A stretch of 64,000 nucleotides of DNA from Zobellia roscoffensis (GCF_015330165.1 NZ_JADDXT010000002.1:556504-620503); one strand, 5' to 3'. Positions 25,711-35,022 are shown, numbered from the stretch's first letter. Numbers and translations: made by a program. The notes: generated by a model not told the origin, from the sequence alone.

Positions 25711-26066
25711 TTTCTTTTATTCGCAATAAAGGCATCGTAACCACCTTCTAGGTCAATTACTTTTTTAAAACCTAGAGAGTCTAGAATGTGAGCAGCTTTG
25801 GCACTACGCCCTCCTTTCTTACAATAGACATAAACAGCCCTATTTTTAGCTATCGCGTCCATATTTTTAACAAAATCTACATCAAAAAGATTCATATTAA
25901 CGGCATTATCCAAATGACCGCCAGCATACTCTTCAGGAGTACGTACATCAACTAAAATCCCGGAATCTATATCATTCTGTGAAAATTCTGTGATAGGTTT
26001 TCCTTTACTTTGAGCACAGCCCAAGTTCATAACACACAACACCAGAAGTAAGTAGTAGAATTTCAT
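25707..26066 (-). CDS. Rhodanese-domain lipoprotein
   Basis: A 119-residue single rhodanese domain with a lipoprotein signal (MKFYYLLLVLCVMNLGC, Cys17). The active-site loop is CKKGGRS (82-88), with the catalytic Cys82, after VDVRTPEEYAGGHLDNAVNMN. It should sit in the periplasm, anchored to a membrane, and move sulfane sulfur or act in thiol redox. It is divergent from an ECF sigma factor gene with a 30-base gap to the longest sigma frame (120 bases to the preferred start), so the two may share regulation. Confidence 0.9.
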   Translation of the reverse strand: MKFYYLLLVLCVMNLGCAQSKGKPITEFSQNDIDSGILVDVRTPEEYAGGHLDNAVNMNLFDVDFVKNMDAIAKNRAVYVYCKKGGRSAKAAHILDSLGFKKVIDLEGGYDAFIANKRN

Positions 26067-26135
26067 AGCTTTTAAGTTTAATCAAAAATAGTAATTATGG
26101 CGGCATTAAATTATATTGGAGAGAATGAAAAAAAA

Positions 26136-26169
26136 TTGAGGCTCATTAAATCTAATTCCATTACTTTTG
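26136..26169 (+). promoter_or_regulatory. Probable promoter of the ECF sigma factor
   Basis: TTG at 26136-26138 and a perfect TAnnTTTG element (TACTTTTG, 26162-26169) with a 23-base gap. It lies just upstream of the preferred start at 26187 and inside the longer frame that begins at 26097, which supports the shorter protein. Confidence 0.5.
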
Positions 26170-26186
26170 ATAACGACACAAAATGT

Positions 26187-26741
26187 ATGGCAGAACACCA
26201 ACTAAAACCCGATACTTGGGTAGACTTATATGCAGATTACCTTTTTAACTACGCAATTGGCCGTATTAGCGACGCTGAAGTAGCAAAAGATCTTGTACAA
26301 GAAACTTTCATGGCCGGTTTAAAATCTGCTAAAAATTACAAAGGAGATGCTGCCGAACGTACATGGCTAATTGCTATTTTAAAGCGAAAAGTAATAGATC
26401 ATTACAGAAAAATTAATTCAAAAAAGGGAAAAGCAGAAGTGCGAATGAACTATAGTTCGCAAACTGATGCTGAAGGCGACTGGCTTGAAGAACAAGTTGC
26501 GGACCCCTTTAGTTCCTTTGAAAACAGCGATATAGAAAATGAAGAATTAGGACTTGCCATACAATCTTGCATTTCTAAATTACCAAAAAAACAAGCTATG
26601 GTTTTCACAATGAAAACCATTCAAGGAATTAGTACCGAAGATATTTGTAATGAGCTAGGTATTAATCCGTCTAATCTCTGGGTAATGATACATAGAGCTA
26701 GAACAGCTTTAATGGGTTGCCTTAATCAAAATTGGTTTTAA
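26187..26741 (+). CDS. ECF-family RNA polymerase sigma factor
   Basis: A 184-residue sigma-70 of the ECF type. Region 2 contains DLYADYLFNYAIGRI and AKDLVQETFMAGLKS, followed by RTWLIAILKRKVIDHYRK. Region 4 contains LPKKQAMVFTMKTIQGISTEDI and the helix-turn-helix ELGINPSNLWVMIHRAR. The ATG at 26187 is preferred over an in-frame ATG at 26097, because family members start near the HQL.PDTW segment and a promoter element lies between the two. The next gene, 3 bases on, encodes a small Cys/His protein likely to control it. Confidence 0.92.
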   Translation: MAEHQLKPDTWVDLYADYLFNYAIGRISDAEVAKDLVQETFMAGLKSAKNYKGDAAERTWLIAILKRKVIDHYRKINSKKGKAEVRMNYSSQTDAEGDWLEEQVADPFSSFENSDIENEELGLAIQSCISKLPKKQAMVFTMKTIQGISTEDICNELGINPSNLWVMIHRARTALMGCLNQNWF

Positions 26742-26744
26742 ACT

Positions 26745-26972
26745 ATGATTTCTTGCGACAAAGCCGCCATAATTTGCAACAAAGCCCAATACAGGGAAGC
26801 AACTTTTATGGAAAAAATAAAATTGCGTTTTCACCTATTCATGTGCAAAACATGCTCAAAAGCGACCAAAGAGAATACACAGCTAACTGCATTGTGCCAT
26901 AAGGCAGATTTACGGAGTCTATCAGAAAAAGACAAGCTAGAGATGAAGCAATTCCTTGAAAAGAAAGATTAA
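26745..26972 (+). CDS. Small Cys/His-rich protein, putative soluble anti-sigma factor
   Basis: A 75-residue protein encoded 3 bases after the sigma gene. It has a helix-rich layout and an HxxxCxxC motif (HLFMCKTC, about 30-37), the core of zinc-binding anti-sigma (ZAS) domains, plus further cysteines at residues 4 and 11. There is no membrane segment, so any control would be cytoplasmic, as in redox-sensing ZAS proteins. Assignment rests on the motif and the position. Its stop codon overlaps that of the convergent UbiA-like gene by 4 bases. Confidence 0.75.
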   Translation: MISCDKAAIICNKAQYREATFMEKIKLRFHLFMCKTCSKATKENTQLTALCHKADLRSLSEKDKLEMKQFLEKKD

Positions 26973-27793
26973 AACAACTGTTTCAATACCAGTAATAATA
27001 TCCACCAGAGTATAGAAATACCCTCTACCCAAAACGAAGAAAAATATCTATTCTGTTGTCTTTTGGTTATGAACATTACTAGGCCCAATATCAAAAATAT
27101 GATTCCGCCGGCAATCATTTCAGATATTGAAGCATTATCTTTTAGAAGAATTAAAAAGAAAAACGGCAAAATTGCCAGAGAGCCAAATATTTTGGTATTA
27201 GCAACTCCGTAACGTTGAGGCAAAGTTTTCAATTTAGGGCTATCATAGGCCAAATCACGAATTTCAAAGGGTACTAATAAAATTAGCACGAATAAAAATC
27301 GTTGTACAACTTCTATCCACACATCTTTTTCCAAAGAATCACCTTCCGAGAGCACGGGAAGAACAACAGTTGTTCCAGCCCATACTAAAGCAACAATAAA
27401 GATTTTAAGTCCACCCCAACTTCTCAGATTTTTTGCATGAGGTAATAACGGCACCGCATAAAGCCCGGTTAATGCCACCAGGATACCAACACCCATCCAC
27501 ACCTCTAGTTTTAAAAACCATCCGTGGTAACACGCTATTGCAAGTGCAATAAAACTAAAGAACTGAATGTTTTTATGATATCTATTTGCTACAAGAATAT
27601 ACTTCTTTGCCTCTACCCCGTACTTCACAAAATTGTAACACGCAATAGACCCCATGAAGAGAAACCACGCAAGATGATAATCTATTCCGTAACCAAGGGT
27701 AAGCTCCGTTACCAAAACTAGTGCATAGATTCCTAACGCTACATGTATACTTGCGTCAATATAAAAGTCAAAAATACGGTTTAGGAGCTTCAC
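26969..27793 (-). CDS. UbiA-like membrane protein with an incomplete active site
   Basis: A 274-residue protein with about eight membrane helices. Near residues 179-196 the segment RDLAYDSPKLKTLPQRYG matches the second Asp-rich motif of UbiA prenyltransferases (D180, D184). The first Asp-rich motif (NDxxDxxxD) is expected near residue 53 but reads YNFVKYGVEAKK, with no Asp. A normal prenyl transfer with two magnesium sites is therefore unlikely. It may use other substrates or have another role. There is a 4-base convergent overlap with the small anti-sigma-like gene. Confidence 0.8.
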   Translation of the reverse strand: MKLLNRIFDFYIDASIHVALGIYALVLVTELTLGYGIDYHLAWFLFMGSIACYNFVKYGVEAKKYILVANRYHKNIQFFSFIALAIACYHGWFLKLEVWMGVGILVALTGLYAVPLLPHAKNLRSWGGLKIFIVALVWAGTTVVLPVLSEGDSLEKDVWIEVVQRFLFVLILLVPFEIRDLAYDSPKLKTLPQRYGVANTKIFGSLAILPFFFLILLKDNASISEMIAGGIIFLILGLVMFITKRQQNRYFSSFWVEGISILWWILLLVLKQLF

Positions 27794-27918
27794 CTTACTA
27801 AATTAACCAAACTGTTCATAAACTCCCCGATTAGTTAAAAACTTTCACCTAGATGAGCAATTATGTGATTTTTTTAAGGGATTAAATGCCTAATTTTACG
27901 CCACTTTTATCACAAGCT

Positions 27919-30771
27919 ATGAAGACAGATGTATTTGCTTTACGCCATATAGGCATTAAGGAAGAAGATCAAGAGCACATGCTCAAAACCGTAGGTACGG
28001 AAACCTTGGATCAGCTCATTTACGAGACAATTCCCGATGATATTCGTTTAAAAAAGCCATTGGCGCTTCATGCTGCCATGAGCGAACATAAATTCTTGGC
28101 CCATATTCAAGAACTTTCAGAGCAAAATGAAGTTTTTCGTACATATATTGGCCTTGGTTACCATGAAAGTTTGACCCCGTCTGTTATTAAAAGAAATATT
28201 CTTGAAAATCCGGGATGGTATACGGCTTACACTCCATATCAAGCCGAAATTGCCCAAGGTAGACTTGAAGCCCTTTTAAATTTCCAGACCGTAGTATCTG
28301 ACTTAACAGGAATGGAATTGGCAAACGCATCCCTCTTAGATGAGAGCACAGCCGCTGCTGAGGCAATGACTATGTTGTTTGATGTTCGTAGCCGAGAACA
28401 AAAGAAAAACGGAATTCTAAAATTCTTTGTTTCAGAAGAAATATTACCACAAACGCTATCTCTTTTAAAAACACGTTCCACACCACTTGGCATTGAACTG
28501 GTGATAGGAAACCATGAAGAATTTACTTTTGACCAAGATTTTTACGGTGCCTTATTACAGTATCCAGGAAAATATGGCCAAGTAAATGACTATAGCCACT
28601 TTGTATCCAAAGCCAAAGAGAACGACATTAAAGTTGCTGTTGCTGCAGATATTTTGAGCTTAGCACTTCTTACTCCTCCAGGAGAATTTGGTGTTGATGT
28701 TGTTGTAGGAACTACTCAAAGGTTTGGTATTCCACTAGGTTATGGAGGTCCACATGCTGCGTTTTTTGCAACAAAAGAAGCTTACAAAAGAAATATACCT
28801 GGCAGAATCATAGGCGTCACCAAAGATACTGATGGCAAAACTGCCCTTAGAATGGCACTCCAAACCAGAGAGCAACACATTAAACGAGATAAGGCTACTT
28901 CTAATATATGTACTGCCCAAGTTTTATTAGCCGTAATGGCGGGAATGTATGCTGTTTATCATGGTCCTGAAGGATTAAAATACATAGCAAACAAAGTGCA
29001 TAGCACAGCTGTAACCCTAGCAGATGCCCTGGAAAAAATAGGCTTATACCAAACTAACACTTCTTATTTCGACACTATTACCGTTAAAGCAGATGCCAAC
29101 AGTGTTCGCAAAGTAGCAGAAAAAAATGGAGTAAATTTCCTTTACGTTGATGATGAAACAATTTCTATTGCAGTAAACGAAGCTACCTCATTACAAGATT
29201 TAAATCAAATTGTTTCTATTTTTGGTGATGCGCTTGAAAAGGAAGTCTCCGAGACCAAAAGTCTTTCATCAAAATCTGCAATTGCTTCAACTGTACAACG
29301 CCATTCTTCTTTTTTACAAAACGAAGTATTCAACAAATATCATTCCGAAACGGAACTGATGCGCTACATTAAAAAACTGGAGCGCAAAGACCTTTCTCTG
29401 AACCACTCTATGATTTCATTGGGTTCATGTACAATGAAACTGAATGCAGCTTCTGAAATGCTTCCTTTAAGTATGCCACGCTGGGGCAATATTCACCCAT
29501 TTGTACCAATTGACCAAGCAAAAGGCTATCAGTTCATTTTAAAAGAGTTGGCTAAAGATTTATCTACCATAACAGGTTTTGCAGCTACATCACTTCAACC
29601 TAATTCAGGGGCTCAAGGTGAATATGCCGGCTTAATGGTTATTAGGGCATACCATGAATCTAGAAATGAAGGACACAGAGACGTTTGTCTAATACCGGCC
29701 TCTGCGCATGGTACCAATCCTGCTTCCGCAGTAATGGCAGGCATGAAAGTTGTGGTTACCAAGACTGATGAAAAAGGAAATATCGATGTAACAGACTTGG
29801 AAGAGAAAGTCTTGAAATATTCAGAAAACCTTGCTGCTTTAATGGTCACTTACCCCTCTACGCACGGTGTTTTTGAATCTTCAATAAAACAAATTACAAA
29901 ATTGATTCATGACAATGGCGGTCAGGTATATATGGACGGTGCCAACATGAATGCGCAAGTTGGTCTTACCAACCCCGCTATTATTGGCGCAGACGTTTGC
30001 CACCTAAACTTACACAAAACGTTTGCCATACCCCACGGTGGTGGTGGACCAGGAGTTGGGCCTATATGCGTTGCTGAACAATTAGTCCCTTTTCTTCCGG
30101 GCAATCCGGTAATTGAAACAGGAGGCAATGATGCTATTTCTGCTATTTCTGCCGCTCCTTGGGGAAGTTCATTGGTTTGCCTGATATCTTACGGCTATGT
30201 AAAAATGCTTGGAGAAAAAGGTCTTAGACACTCCACTGAAATTGCCATACTGAACGCCAATTATATTAAACACAAATTAAGCGGAGCATATGATGTTCTC
30301 TACACGGGAGAAAAAGGACGTGCAGCTCACGAAATGATCATCGACTGTAGACCTTTTAAAAAGAATGGTATTGAAGTTACGGATATTGCTAAACGATTAA
30401 TGGATTACGGTTTTCATGCGCCAACCGTTTCCTTTCCTGTTGCAGGAACTTTAATGATAGAACCTACAGAAAGTGAAAGTTTGGCCGAGCTAGATCGTTT
30501 CTCCGATGCCATGCTTTCTATTAGAAAAGAAATAGACGAAGCTTCATCTGAAGACAATAACAACGTACTCAAAAATTCGCCACACACGCTTGAAATGCTG
30601 ACCGCCGATGAATGGAATTTCCCATATAGCAGACAAAAAGCGGCATTCCCACTTTCGTATATCCAAGAAAATAAATTTTGGCCTTCGATTAGACGAGTAG
30701 ACGATGCCTATGGAGATCGTAATTTAATATGTACCTGCGCACCTATTGAGGCTTATGCAGAGGCAGAGTAA
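27919..30771 (+). CDS. gcvP: Glycine dehydrogenase (decarboxylating), P protein
   Basis: The single-chain P protein of the glycine cleavage system, 950 residues from the ATG at 27919. This start is preferred because homologs begin with (M)xTDxFALRHIG and because a -7-like element (TAATTTTA, 27891-27898) lies between it and an upstream in-frame ATG (27886). The PLP lysine is Lys700 in HLNLHKTF, followed by the glycine-rich PHGGGGPGVGP. It decarboxylates glycine and passes the aminomethyl group to the H protein. The other gcv genes are not in this window, so the system is dispersed, as in other Flavobacteria. A strong terminator follows. Confidence 0.97.
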   Translation: MKTDVFALRHIGIKEEDQEHMLKTVGTETLDQLIYETIPDDIRLKKPLALHAAMSEHKFLAHIQELSEQNEVFRTYIGLGYHESLTPSVIKRNILENPGWYTAYTPYQAEIAQGRLEALLNFQTVVSDLTGMELANASLLDESTAAAEAMTMLFDVRSREQKKNGILKFFVSEEILPQTLSLLKTRSTPLGIELVIGNHEEFTFDQDFYGALLQYPGKYGQVNDYSHFVSKAKENDIKVAVAADILSLALLTPPGEFGVDVVVGTTQRFGIPLGYGGPHAAFFATKEAYKRNIPGRIIGVTKDTDGKTALRMALQTREQHIKRDKATSNICTAQVLLAVMAGMYAVYHGPEGLKYIANKVHSTAVTLADALEKIGLYQTNTSYFDTITVKADANSVRKVAEKNGVNFLYVDDETISIAVNEATSLQDLNQIVSIFGDALEKEVSETKSLSSKSAIASTVQRHSSFLQNEVFNKYHSETELMRYIKKLERKDLSLNHSMISLGSCTMKLNAASEMLPLSMPRWGNIHPFVPIDQAKGYQFILKELAKDLSTITGFAATSLQPNSGAQGEYAGLMVIRAYHESRNEGHRDVCLIPASAHGTNPASAVMAGMKVVVTKTDEKGNIDVTDLEEKVLKYSENLAALMVTYPSTHGVFESSIKQITKLIHDNGGQVYMDGANMNAQVGLTNPAIIGADVCHLNLHKTFAIPHGGGGPGVGPICVAEQLVPFLPGNPVIETGGNDAISAISAAPWGSSLVCLISYGYVKMLGEKGLRHSTEIAILNANYIKHKLSGAYDVLYTGEKGRAAHEMIIDCRPFKKNGIEVTDIAKRLMDYGFHAPTVSFPVAGTLMIEPTESESLAELDRFSDAMLSIRKEIDEASSEDNNNVLKNSPHTLEMLTADEWNFPYSRQKAAFPLSYIQENKFWPSIRRVDDAYGDRNLICTCAPIEAYAEAE

Positions 30772-30789
30772 TCCACGTTAAACCCAATA

Positions 30790-30830
30790 AAAACAAGCCT
30801 TTCTACAATATTAGAAAGGCTTGTTTTCGT
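30790..30830 (+). terminator. Terminator of gcvP
   Basis: A perfect 16-bp stem (AAAACAAGCCTTTCTA with TAGAAAGGCTTGTTTT) and a 6-base loop, 18 bases downstream of the gcvP stop. The T tract is part of the stem and followed by CGTTT. Confidence 0.85.
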
Positions 30831-30936
30831 TTAAGATATTTTCTCAAAACGTCTTGAACGTCGTAATACATATTATGCACGCATAGCAGTCAATCTATTC
30901 TACCCTACCTTGTTGGGTGATAAAATAAACTACTCT

Positions 30937-31992
30937 ATGTCAATTGCAATTACAGGAACAGGAAGTTACATCCCCTCATTGGTTGTTCCCAACGACAACT
31001 TTGAAGGTCATGATTTTTTAAATGCCGATGGCTCTCCGTTTGCCCATGATAATGCTGTTATTATTCAGAAATTCAAAGGCATCACTGGAATTAAAGAACG
31101 ACGCTACGCCGAGAACAACTTAAACACATCGGACATAGGTTTTCTTGCCGCCGAAAAGGCAATTACCGATTCTGGTATAGACAAAGAGACATTAGACTAT
31201 ATTATTTTTGCCCATAACTTTGGCGATGTTTCCCCAAACAATATCCAGAGTGACATGCTACCCAGTTTAGCAACAAGGGTAAAACAACATTTGCGCATTA
31301 AGAATCCCGCTTGCGTTGCCTATGACCTTATTTTTGGTTGCCCTGGCTGGATACAAGGTGTTATTCAAGCAAATGCATTCATTAAAAGTGGTATTGCCAA
31401 AAGATGCCTAGTCATTGGAGGAGAAACCTTGTCTCGCATAGTAGATCCACATGATAGAGATTCTATGATTTATTCCGATGGCGCAGGTGCCGCTATCATC
31501 GAGAAAAAAGATAATTCGGGTGAAATACTTTCACATGCCAGTGCTACTTATACTCAAGAAGAAGCCTATTTTCTATTCTTTGGAGAATCTTATAACAAGC
31601 TTAAAGATGATACCAAATACATAAAAATGTTTGGTCGTAAAATCTACGAGTTTGCCGTGACCTACGTACCTCAAGCCATGAAAGATTGCTTGGATGAGAG
31701 TGGAGTTACTATAGATGATCTTAAAAAAATATTTATTCACCAAGCGAACGAGAAGATGGATGAAGCCATCATAAAACGTTTTTATGGCTTGTACAACCGA
31801 GAAACGCCTGATAATATCATGCCCATGAGCATAGGAAAGCTAGGTAACAGTTCAGTTGCTACGGTGCCTACTCTCTTTGACTTGGTCAGTAATGGAAAAA
31901 TAGAAAATCAAGAGGTTCAAAAGGGAGATGTTGTTATATTTGCCAGTGTTGGCGCAGGCATGAATATTAATGCCATAGTATACAGGATCTGA
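30937..31992 (+). CDS. 3-oxoacyl-ACP synthase III family protein
   Basis: A 351-residue FabH-like condensing enzyme from the ATG at 30937 (MSIAITGTGSYIP, the usual start). The catalytic triad is present: Cys135 in FGCPGWIQG, His268 in IFIHQANEKMDEA and Asn in LGNSSVATVP. FabH-type enzymes condense acyl-CoA with malonyl-ACP; this subfamily also makes unusual acyl products. A long gap to any fatty-acid operon and the neighbouring methyltransferase and glycosyltransferase genes suggest a secondary role rather than the housekeeping FabH. That is not certain. Confidence 0.9.
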   Translation: MSIAITGTGSYIPSLVVPNDNFEGHDFLNADGSPFAHDNAVIIQKFKGITGIKERRYAENNLNTSDIGFLAAEKAITDSGIDKETLDYIIFAHNFGDVSPNNIQSDMLPSLATRVKQHLRIKNPACVAYDLIFGCPGWIQGVIQANAFIKSGIAKRCLVIGGETLSRIVDPHDRDSMIYSDGAGAAIIEKKDNSGEILSHASATYTQEEAYFLFFGESYNKLKDDTKYIKMFGRKIYEFAVTYVPQAMKDCLDESGVTIDDLKKIFIHQANEKMDEAIIKRFYGLYNRETPDNIMPMSIGKLGNSSVATVPTLFDLVSNGKIENQEVQKGDVVIFASVGAGMNINAIVYRI

Positions 31993-32038
31993 TTGAACCG
32001 GTAGCAGCGCAAAACATCAAACTTTGCAACCCGTTCAC

Positions 32039-32566
32039 ATGTACGAGAAGACCTATCCGAGTAAACGTTTTCAGCACACCCTAGAGTTTCTAAAGAAACA
32101 TATATCTACCGAGGAAACTATTCTGGACCTTGGCGTGGAGAATCCGTTTTCAAAAATCATGAAAGAACAGGGGTATTCCGTAGAAAACACTAAAGGCGAA
32201 GATTTGGATACGGACTTTTCTTCTCTTACCGATTCGGATGCACAAGTGGTTACTGCATTTGAAATTTTTGAACACCTACTAGCGCCTTTTAATCCTCTAA
32301 GAGAAATAAAAGCGGATAAACTAGTGGCGAGTATTCCCTTAAAATTATGGTTTTCACCTGCCTACCGTAGCAAAACGGATCCGTGGGACCGTCATTACCA
32401 TGAATTTGAGGATTGGCAATTTGACTGGCTTTTAGAAAAAGCTGGGTGGGAAATTAAGGATAGTGCCAAATGGACCAATCCTGTCAAAAAACTGGGTATA
32501 CGTCCCCTATTACGTAGTTTCACTCCACGGTACTATATTGTTTATGCGGTAAGAAAACAAGGGTAA
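32039..32566 (+). CDS. Class I SAM-dependent methyltransferase-like protein
   Basis: A 175-residue protein from the ATG at 32039. Motif I is DLGVENPFSKIM, a weak form of the usual DxGxGxG, followed by GEDLDTDFSSL (the post-I acidic segment) and VVTAFEIFEHL, typical of methyltransferases. The C-terminal part has a Trp-rich, basic segment (WDRHYHEFEDWQFDWLLE). The substrate is unknown. It lies 46 bases after the KAS III gene and 57 bases before a glycosyltransferase gene, so an envelope or surface-glycan role is plausible. Confidence 0.75.
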   Translation: MYEKTYPSKRFQHTLEFLKKHISTEETILDLGVENPFSKIMKEQGYSVENTKGEDLDTDFSSLTDSDAQVVTAFEIFEHLLAPFNPLREIKADKLVASIPLKLWFSPAYRSKTDPWDRHYHEFEDWQFDWLLEKAGWEIKDSAKWTNPVKKLGIRPLLRSFTPRYYIVYAVRKQG

Positions 32567-32623
32567 TAATCGTATTATATCATTTCAATTTCATAGCTTT
32601 TGACCCTTAAATGCTTCATGGCC

Positions 32624-33475
32624 ATGCACTATTACGTAATCGTTCCCGCTCATAATGAAGAAGGCTTCTTGTCCGACACCTTAAATTCTATCTTAAGGCA
32701 GTCGCTACAGCCTAAAAGAGTAGTTGTAGTGAACGATAATTCCACCGACAACACAGAAGCTATCATAGATCAATTTGTGACTCTCAGCCCCATCTTTCAA
32801 AAGCTGAACACAACATCTTCTACAGAGCACATGCCTGGCAGCAAAGTGGTGAATGCATTTAACAAAGGTCTTGAGTTACTAGATGAAGATTACGACTTTA
32901 TTGTAAAACTAGATGCCGATGTTATTTTGCCGGACAATTACTTTGAAAAAATCGTTTATATTTTTAAAGGACAACCTAAAGTAGGCATAGCCGGTGGTTT
33001 TGTATATGAGCAGACCGAAGACGGACAATGGAAATTAAACCACCCTATGGACAAGAACCACGTGCGTGGTGCGTTTAAAGCCTATACAAAAAAGTGTTTT
33101 AAAGCCATTGATGGCCTACGGAATGCAATGGGATGGGATACCGTAGACGAATTGCTTGCCCAATATCACGGCCACGAGATTTACACAGACGATGCCTTGA
33201 AAGTAAAACACCTGAGACCTACTGGTAACGCTTATAATCAAAAAGCAAAACTTCTACAAGGGAAGGCTATGTTCACCATGCGTTATGGTTTTCCTATAAC
33301 TGTAATAGCATCTCTTAAAATGGCCCTAAAACAAAGAAAACCTCAAGCTTTTGTAGACAACATGTATGGTTATCTTGAAGCCAAAAAAGAGAAAAAACAA
33401 TTTTTGGTTACTAAGGCAGAGGGCAATTTTATTAGAAGTTTGCGTTGGCGGAACATTAAAAGAAAACTTCTATAG
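32624..33475 (+). CDS. Family 2 glycosyltransferase
   Basis: A 283-residue GT-A enzyme. The start at 32624 is preferred because it leads straight into HYYVIVPAHNEEGFL. The nucleotide-sugar site shows VVVNDNSTDNT, the DxD motif KLDADVILP follows, and a basic C-terminus ends the protein. The family moves a sugar to polysaccharide, lipid or protein acceptors. It has no multi-pass membrane region, so it acts at the cytoplasmic face. A TTG and another ATG (32618) lie just upstream in frame and cannot be excluded. A shared terminator with the convergent Skp gene follows. Confidence 0.9.
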   Translation: MHYYVIVPAHNEEGFLSDTLNSILRQSLQPKRVVVVNDNSTDNTEAIIDQFVTLSPIFQKLNTTSSTEHMPGSKVVNAFNKGLELLDEDYDFIVKLDADVILPDNYFEKIVYIFKGQPKVGIAGGFVYEQTEDGQWKLNHPMDKNHVRGAFKAYTKKCFKAIDGLRNAMGWDTVDELLAQYHGHEIYTDDALKVKHLRPTGNAYNQKAKLLQGKAMFTMRYGFPITVIASLKMALKQRKPQAFVDNMYGYLEAKKEKKQFLVTKAEGNFIRSLRWRNIKRKLL

Positions 33476-33498
33476 GCTCAACAAAATATTATAAAACA

Positions 33499-33530
33499 AA
33501 AAAATCCCGCTATAATAGCGGGATTTTTTT
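33499..33530. terminator. Bidirectional terminator between glycosyltransferase and Skp genes
   Basis: A hairpin AAAAAATCCCGCTA-TAA-TAGCGGGATTTTTTT. The A-rich and T-rich arms give a U tract on both strands, so it can stop the plus-strand glycosyltransferase transcript and the minus-strand bamA-skp transcript. Confidence 0.9.
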
Positions 33531-33551
33531 TGATATTTCGTGTTAAGTAAA

Positions 33552-34061
33552 TTATATACCTAATTCCTTCTTAACATCTGCTAAAAGATCTTTTCCTTTT
33601 GCTACAATAAGTCCACCACCAGCTTGAGCATCTATTACATACTCGTAACCTTGAGCAGCAGCTACTTTTTCAATTGCAGCTTTAGCCTTATCAGAGATAG
33701 GAGCAAAAAGCTCTCCTTGCTTCTTCTGAAGCTCTCTCTGTGCAGCTTGCTGTGCTTCTCCAATATTCTTTTGAACTCCTTGAAGCTCTATAGCTCTCTT
33801 TTCGTTCTCTTCTTTTGACTTTGAAGGCGCTTCGTTTTGGTACAAAGTAGCTTTGTTTTGAAACTCAGTCATTGAACTTTCAATATCAGCGTTATATGTC
33901 TCAGATAATTTTTTAAGTTCAGCTTCTGCAGTTTTCATCTCCGGCATTGCACTTAATAATTGGGTAACATCAATATGTGCTACTTTGCTCTGTGCGTTAA
34001 CAAAACTTGTAGCGGCTACAAACAATACTAAGGCTACTGCTATTTTCTTTAAGTGTTTCAT
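33552..34061 (-). CDS. OmpH/Skp family periplasmic chaperone
   Basis: A 169-residue protein with a signal peptide ending in SFVNAQ. The Skp fold is visible: a short beta segment (KVAHIDVTQLLSAMPEMKTAE), then a long charged alpha-helical arm (about 40-130) and a C-terminal beta segment (EYVIDAQAGGGLIVAKGKDLL). Skp holds outer-membrane proteins on their way to BamA. It is the last of the uppS-bamA-skp-skp run and has the bidirectional terminator just downstream. Confidence 0.93.
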   Translation of the reverse strand: MKHLKKIAVALVLFVAATSFVNAQSKVAHIDVTQLLSAMPEMKTAEAELKKLSETYNADIESSMTEFQNKATLYQNEAPSKSKEENEKRAIELQGVQKNIGEAQQAAQRELQKKQGELFAPISDKAKAAIEKVAAAQGYEYVIDAQAGGGLIVAKGKDLLADVKKELGI

Positions 34062-34203
34062 GATAATTCTAGTTAAAATAATTGAGTGTTAATTTCTGGT
34101 TAATGTAAATTTCTCGTTTCACATTTGCTAAGCAAATCGCCGCAATGTATTAAAATTATGTCTATTTAGCAGATGATTGCGAGACTTTGTTCACTAAACA
34201 GTC

Positions 34204-35022
34204 TTACTCTTCAGTTTCTCCCTCATCTTGCCCGTCATTTTGACGTTCTTCTAGCTTTTCTTTTCTCTTAGCCTCGCGCTCCTCCAACAACTTTTTTCTT
34301 CGGGCTTCATATGCTTTTTTACGCTCTTCCCTAAGTTTTAATTGCTCTGCACGTTTCTCCTCTACCGACTTCTCTCTCGCTTCCTGTGCTTTTTCAGCAT
34401 TCTCTATACGCTCCTTAAGCGCATCGCTCATTTCTTCTTCTTCCTCTACATCATCAAACTTGCTACGACTATCCTTCTTGGGCTTGCTAATCTTACGTGT
34501 CCTTGAAATACCTCTGAGCACCAAGTCACTAATATCGTGCCGATTTTCGGAATACAACATAACAACATCCGCAGATTTATCAAAAATAAAATCGTACTTC
34601 TTGTTCGCACCTATTTTTTGTACCTCGTTAAAAACCTGATCTTGTATAGGCTGAATCAGACGTCGCTTCTGTAAAACTAAATCGCCCTGAGGACCAAAAC
34701 GGTCTTGTTGATACTCGACCATCTCTTTTTCCAAAATTTGAATATCTTCTTCGCGCTCCGCAATTAACTCATCTGTCAAGAGCACACGTTCAGACATCAA
34801 ATCTTTTTTGACGGCCTCTAACTGACTTGCCTTTTGCTCAATATCTATTTTCCATTTCTGGACTTTATCTGCAAGTTGTTTGTTAGCATCCCTATATTCC
34901 TCCACGTTCTCTAAGATATACTCCATATCTACGTAAGCAATACGAACACCACGCTGAGCAAAGGTATAGGCAGAACATAAGGTCAACACCAGTACAAAAA
35001 GAACGTTTGATTTTGTTTTCAT
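34204..35022 (-). CDS. OmpH/Skp family protein with extended acidic/basic tail
   Basis: A 272-residue second Skp-like protein. The signal peptide ends around TFAQ, and the Skp core is residues 22-165 (RIAYVDMEYILENV...YDFIFDKSADVVMLYS). A long Glu/Lys/Arg-rich coil follows (about 190-272, EKAQEAREKSVEEKRAEQL and repeats), ending in an acidic tail (DGQDEGETEE). The extra coil is not part of classic Skp and may extend the chaperone arms or bind another envelope partner. It lies between bamA and the second skp on one transcript. Confidence 0.92.
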   Translation of the reverse strand: MKTKSNVLFVLVLTLCSAYTFAQRGVRIAYVDMEYILENVEEYRDANKQLADKVQKWKIDIEQKASQLEAVKKDLMSERVLLTDELIAEREEDIQILEKEMVEYQQDRFGPQGDLVLQKRRLIQPIQDQVFNEVQKIGANKKYDFIFDKSADVVMLYSENRHDISDLVLRGISRTRKISKPKKDSRSKFDDVEEEEEMSDALKERIENAEKAQEAREKSVEEKRAEQLKLREERKKAYEARRKKLLEEREAKRKEKLEERQNDGQDEGETEE

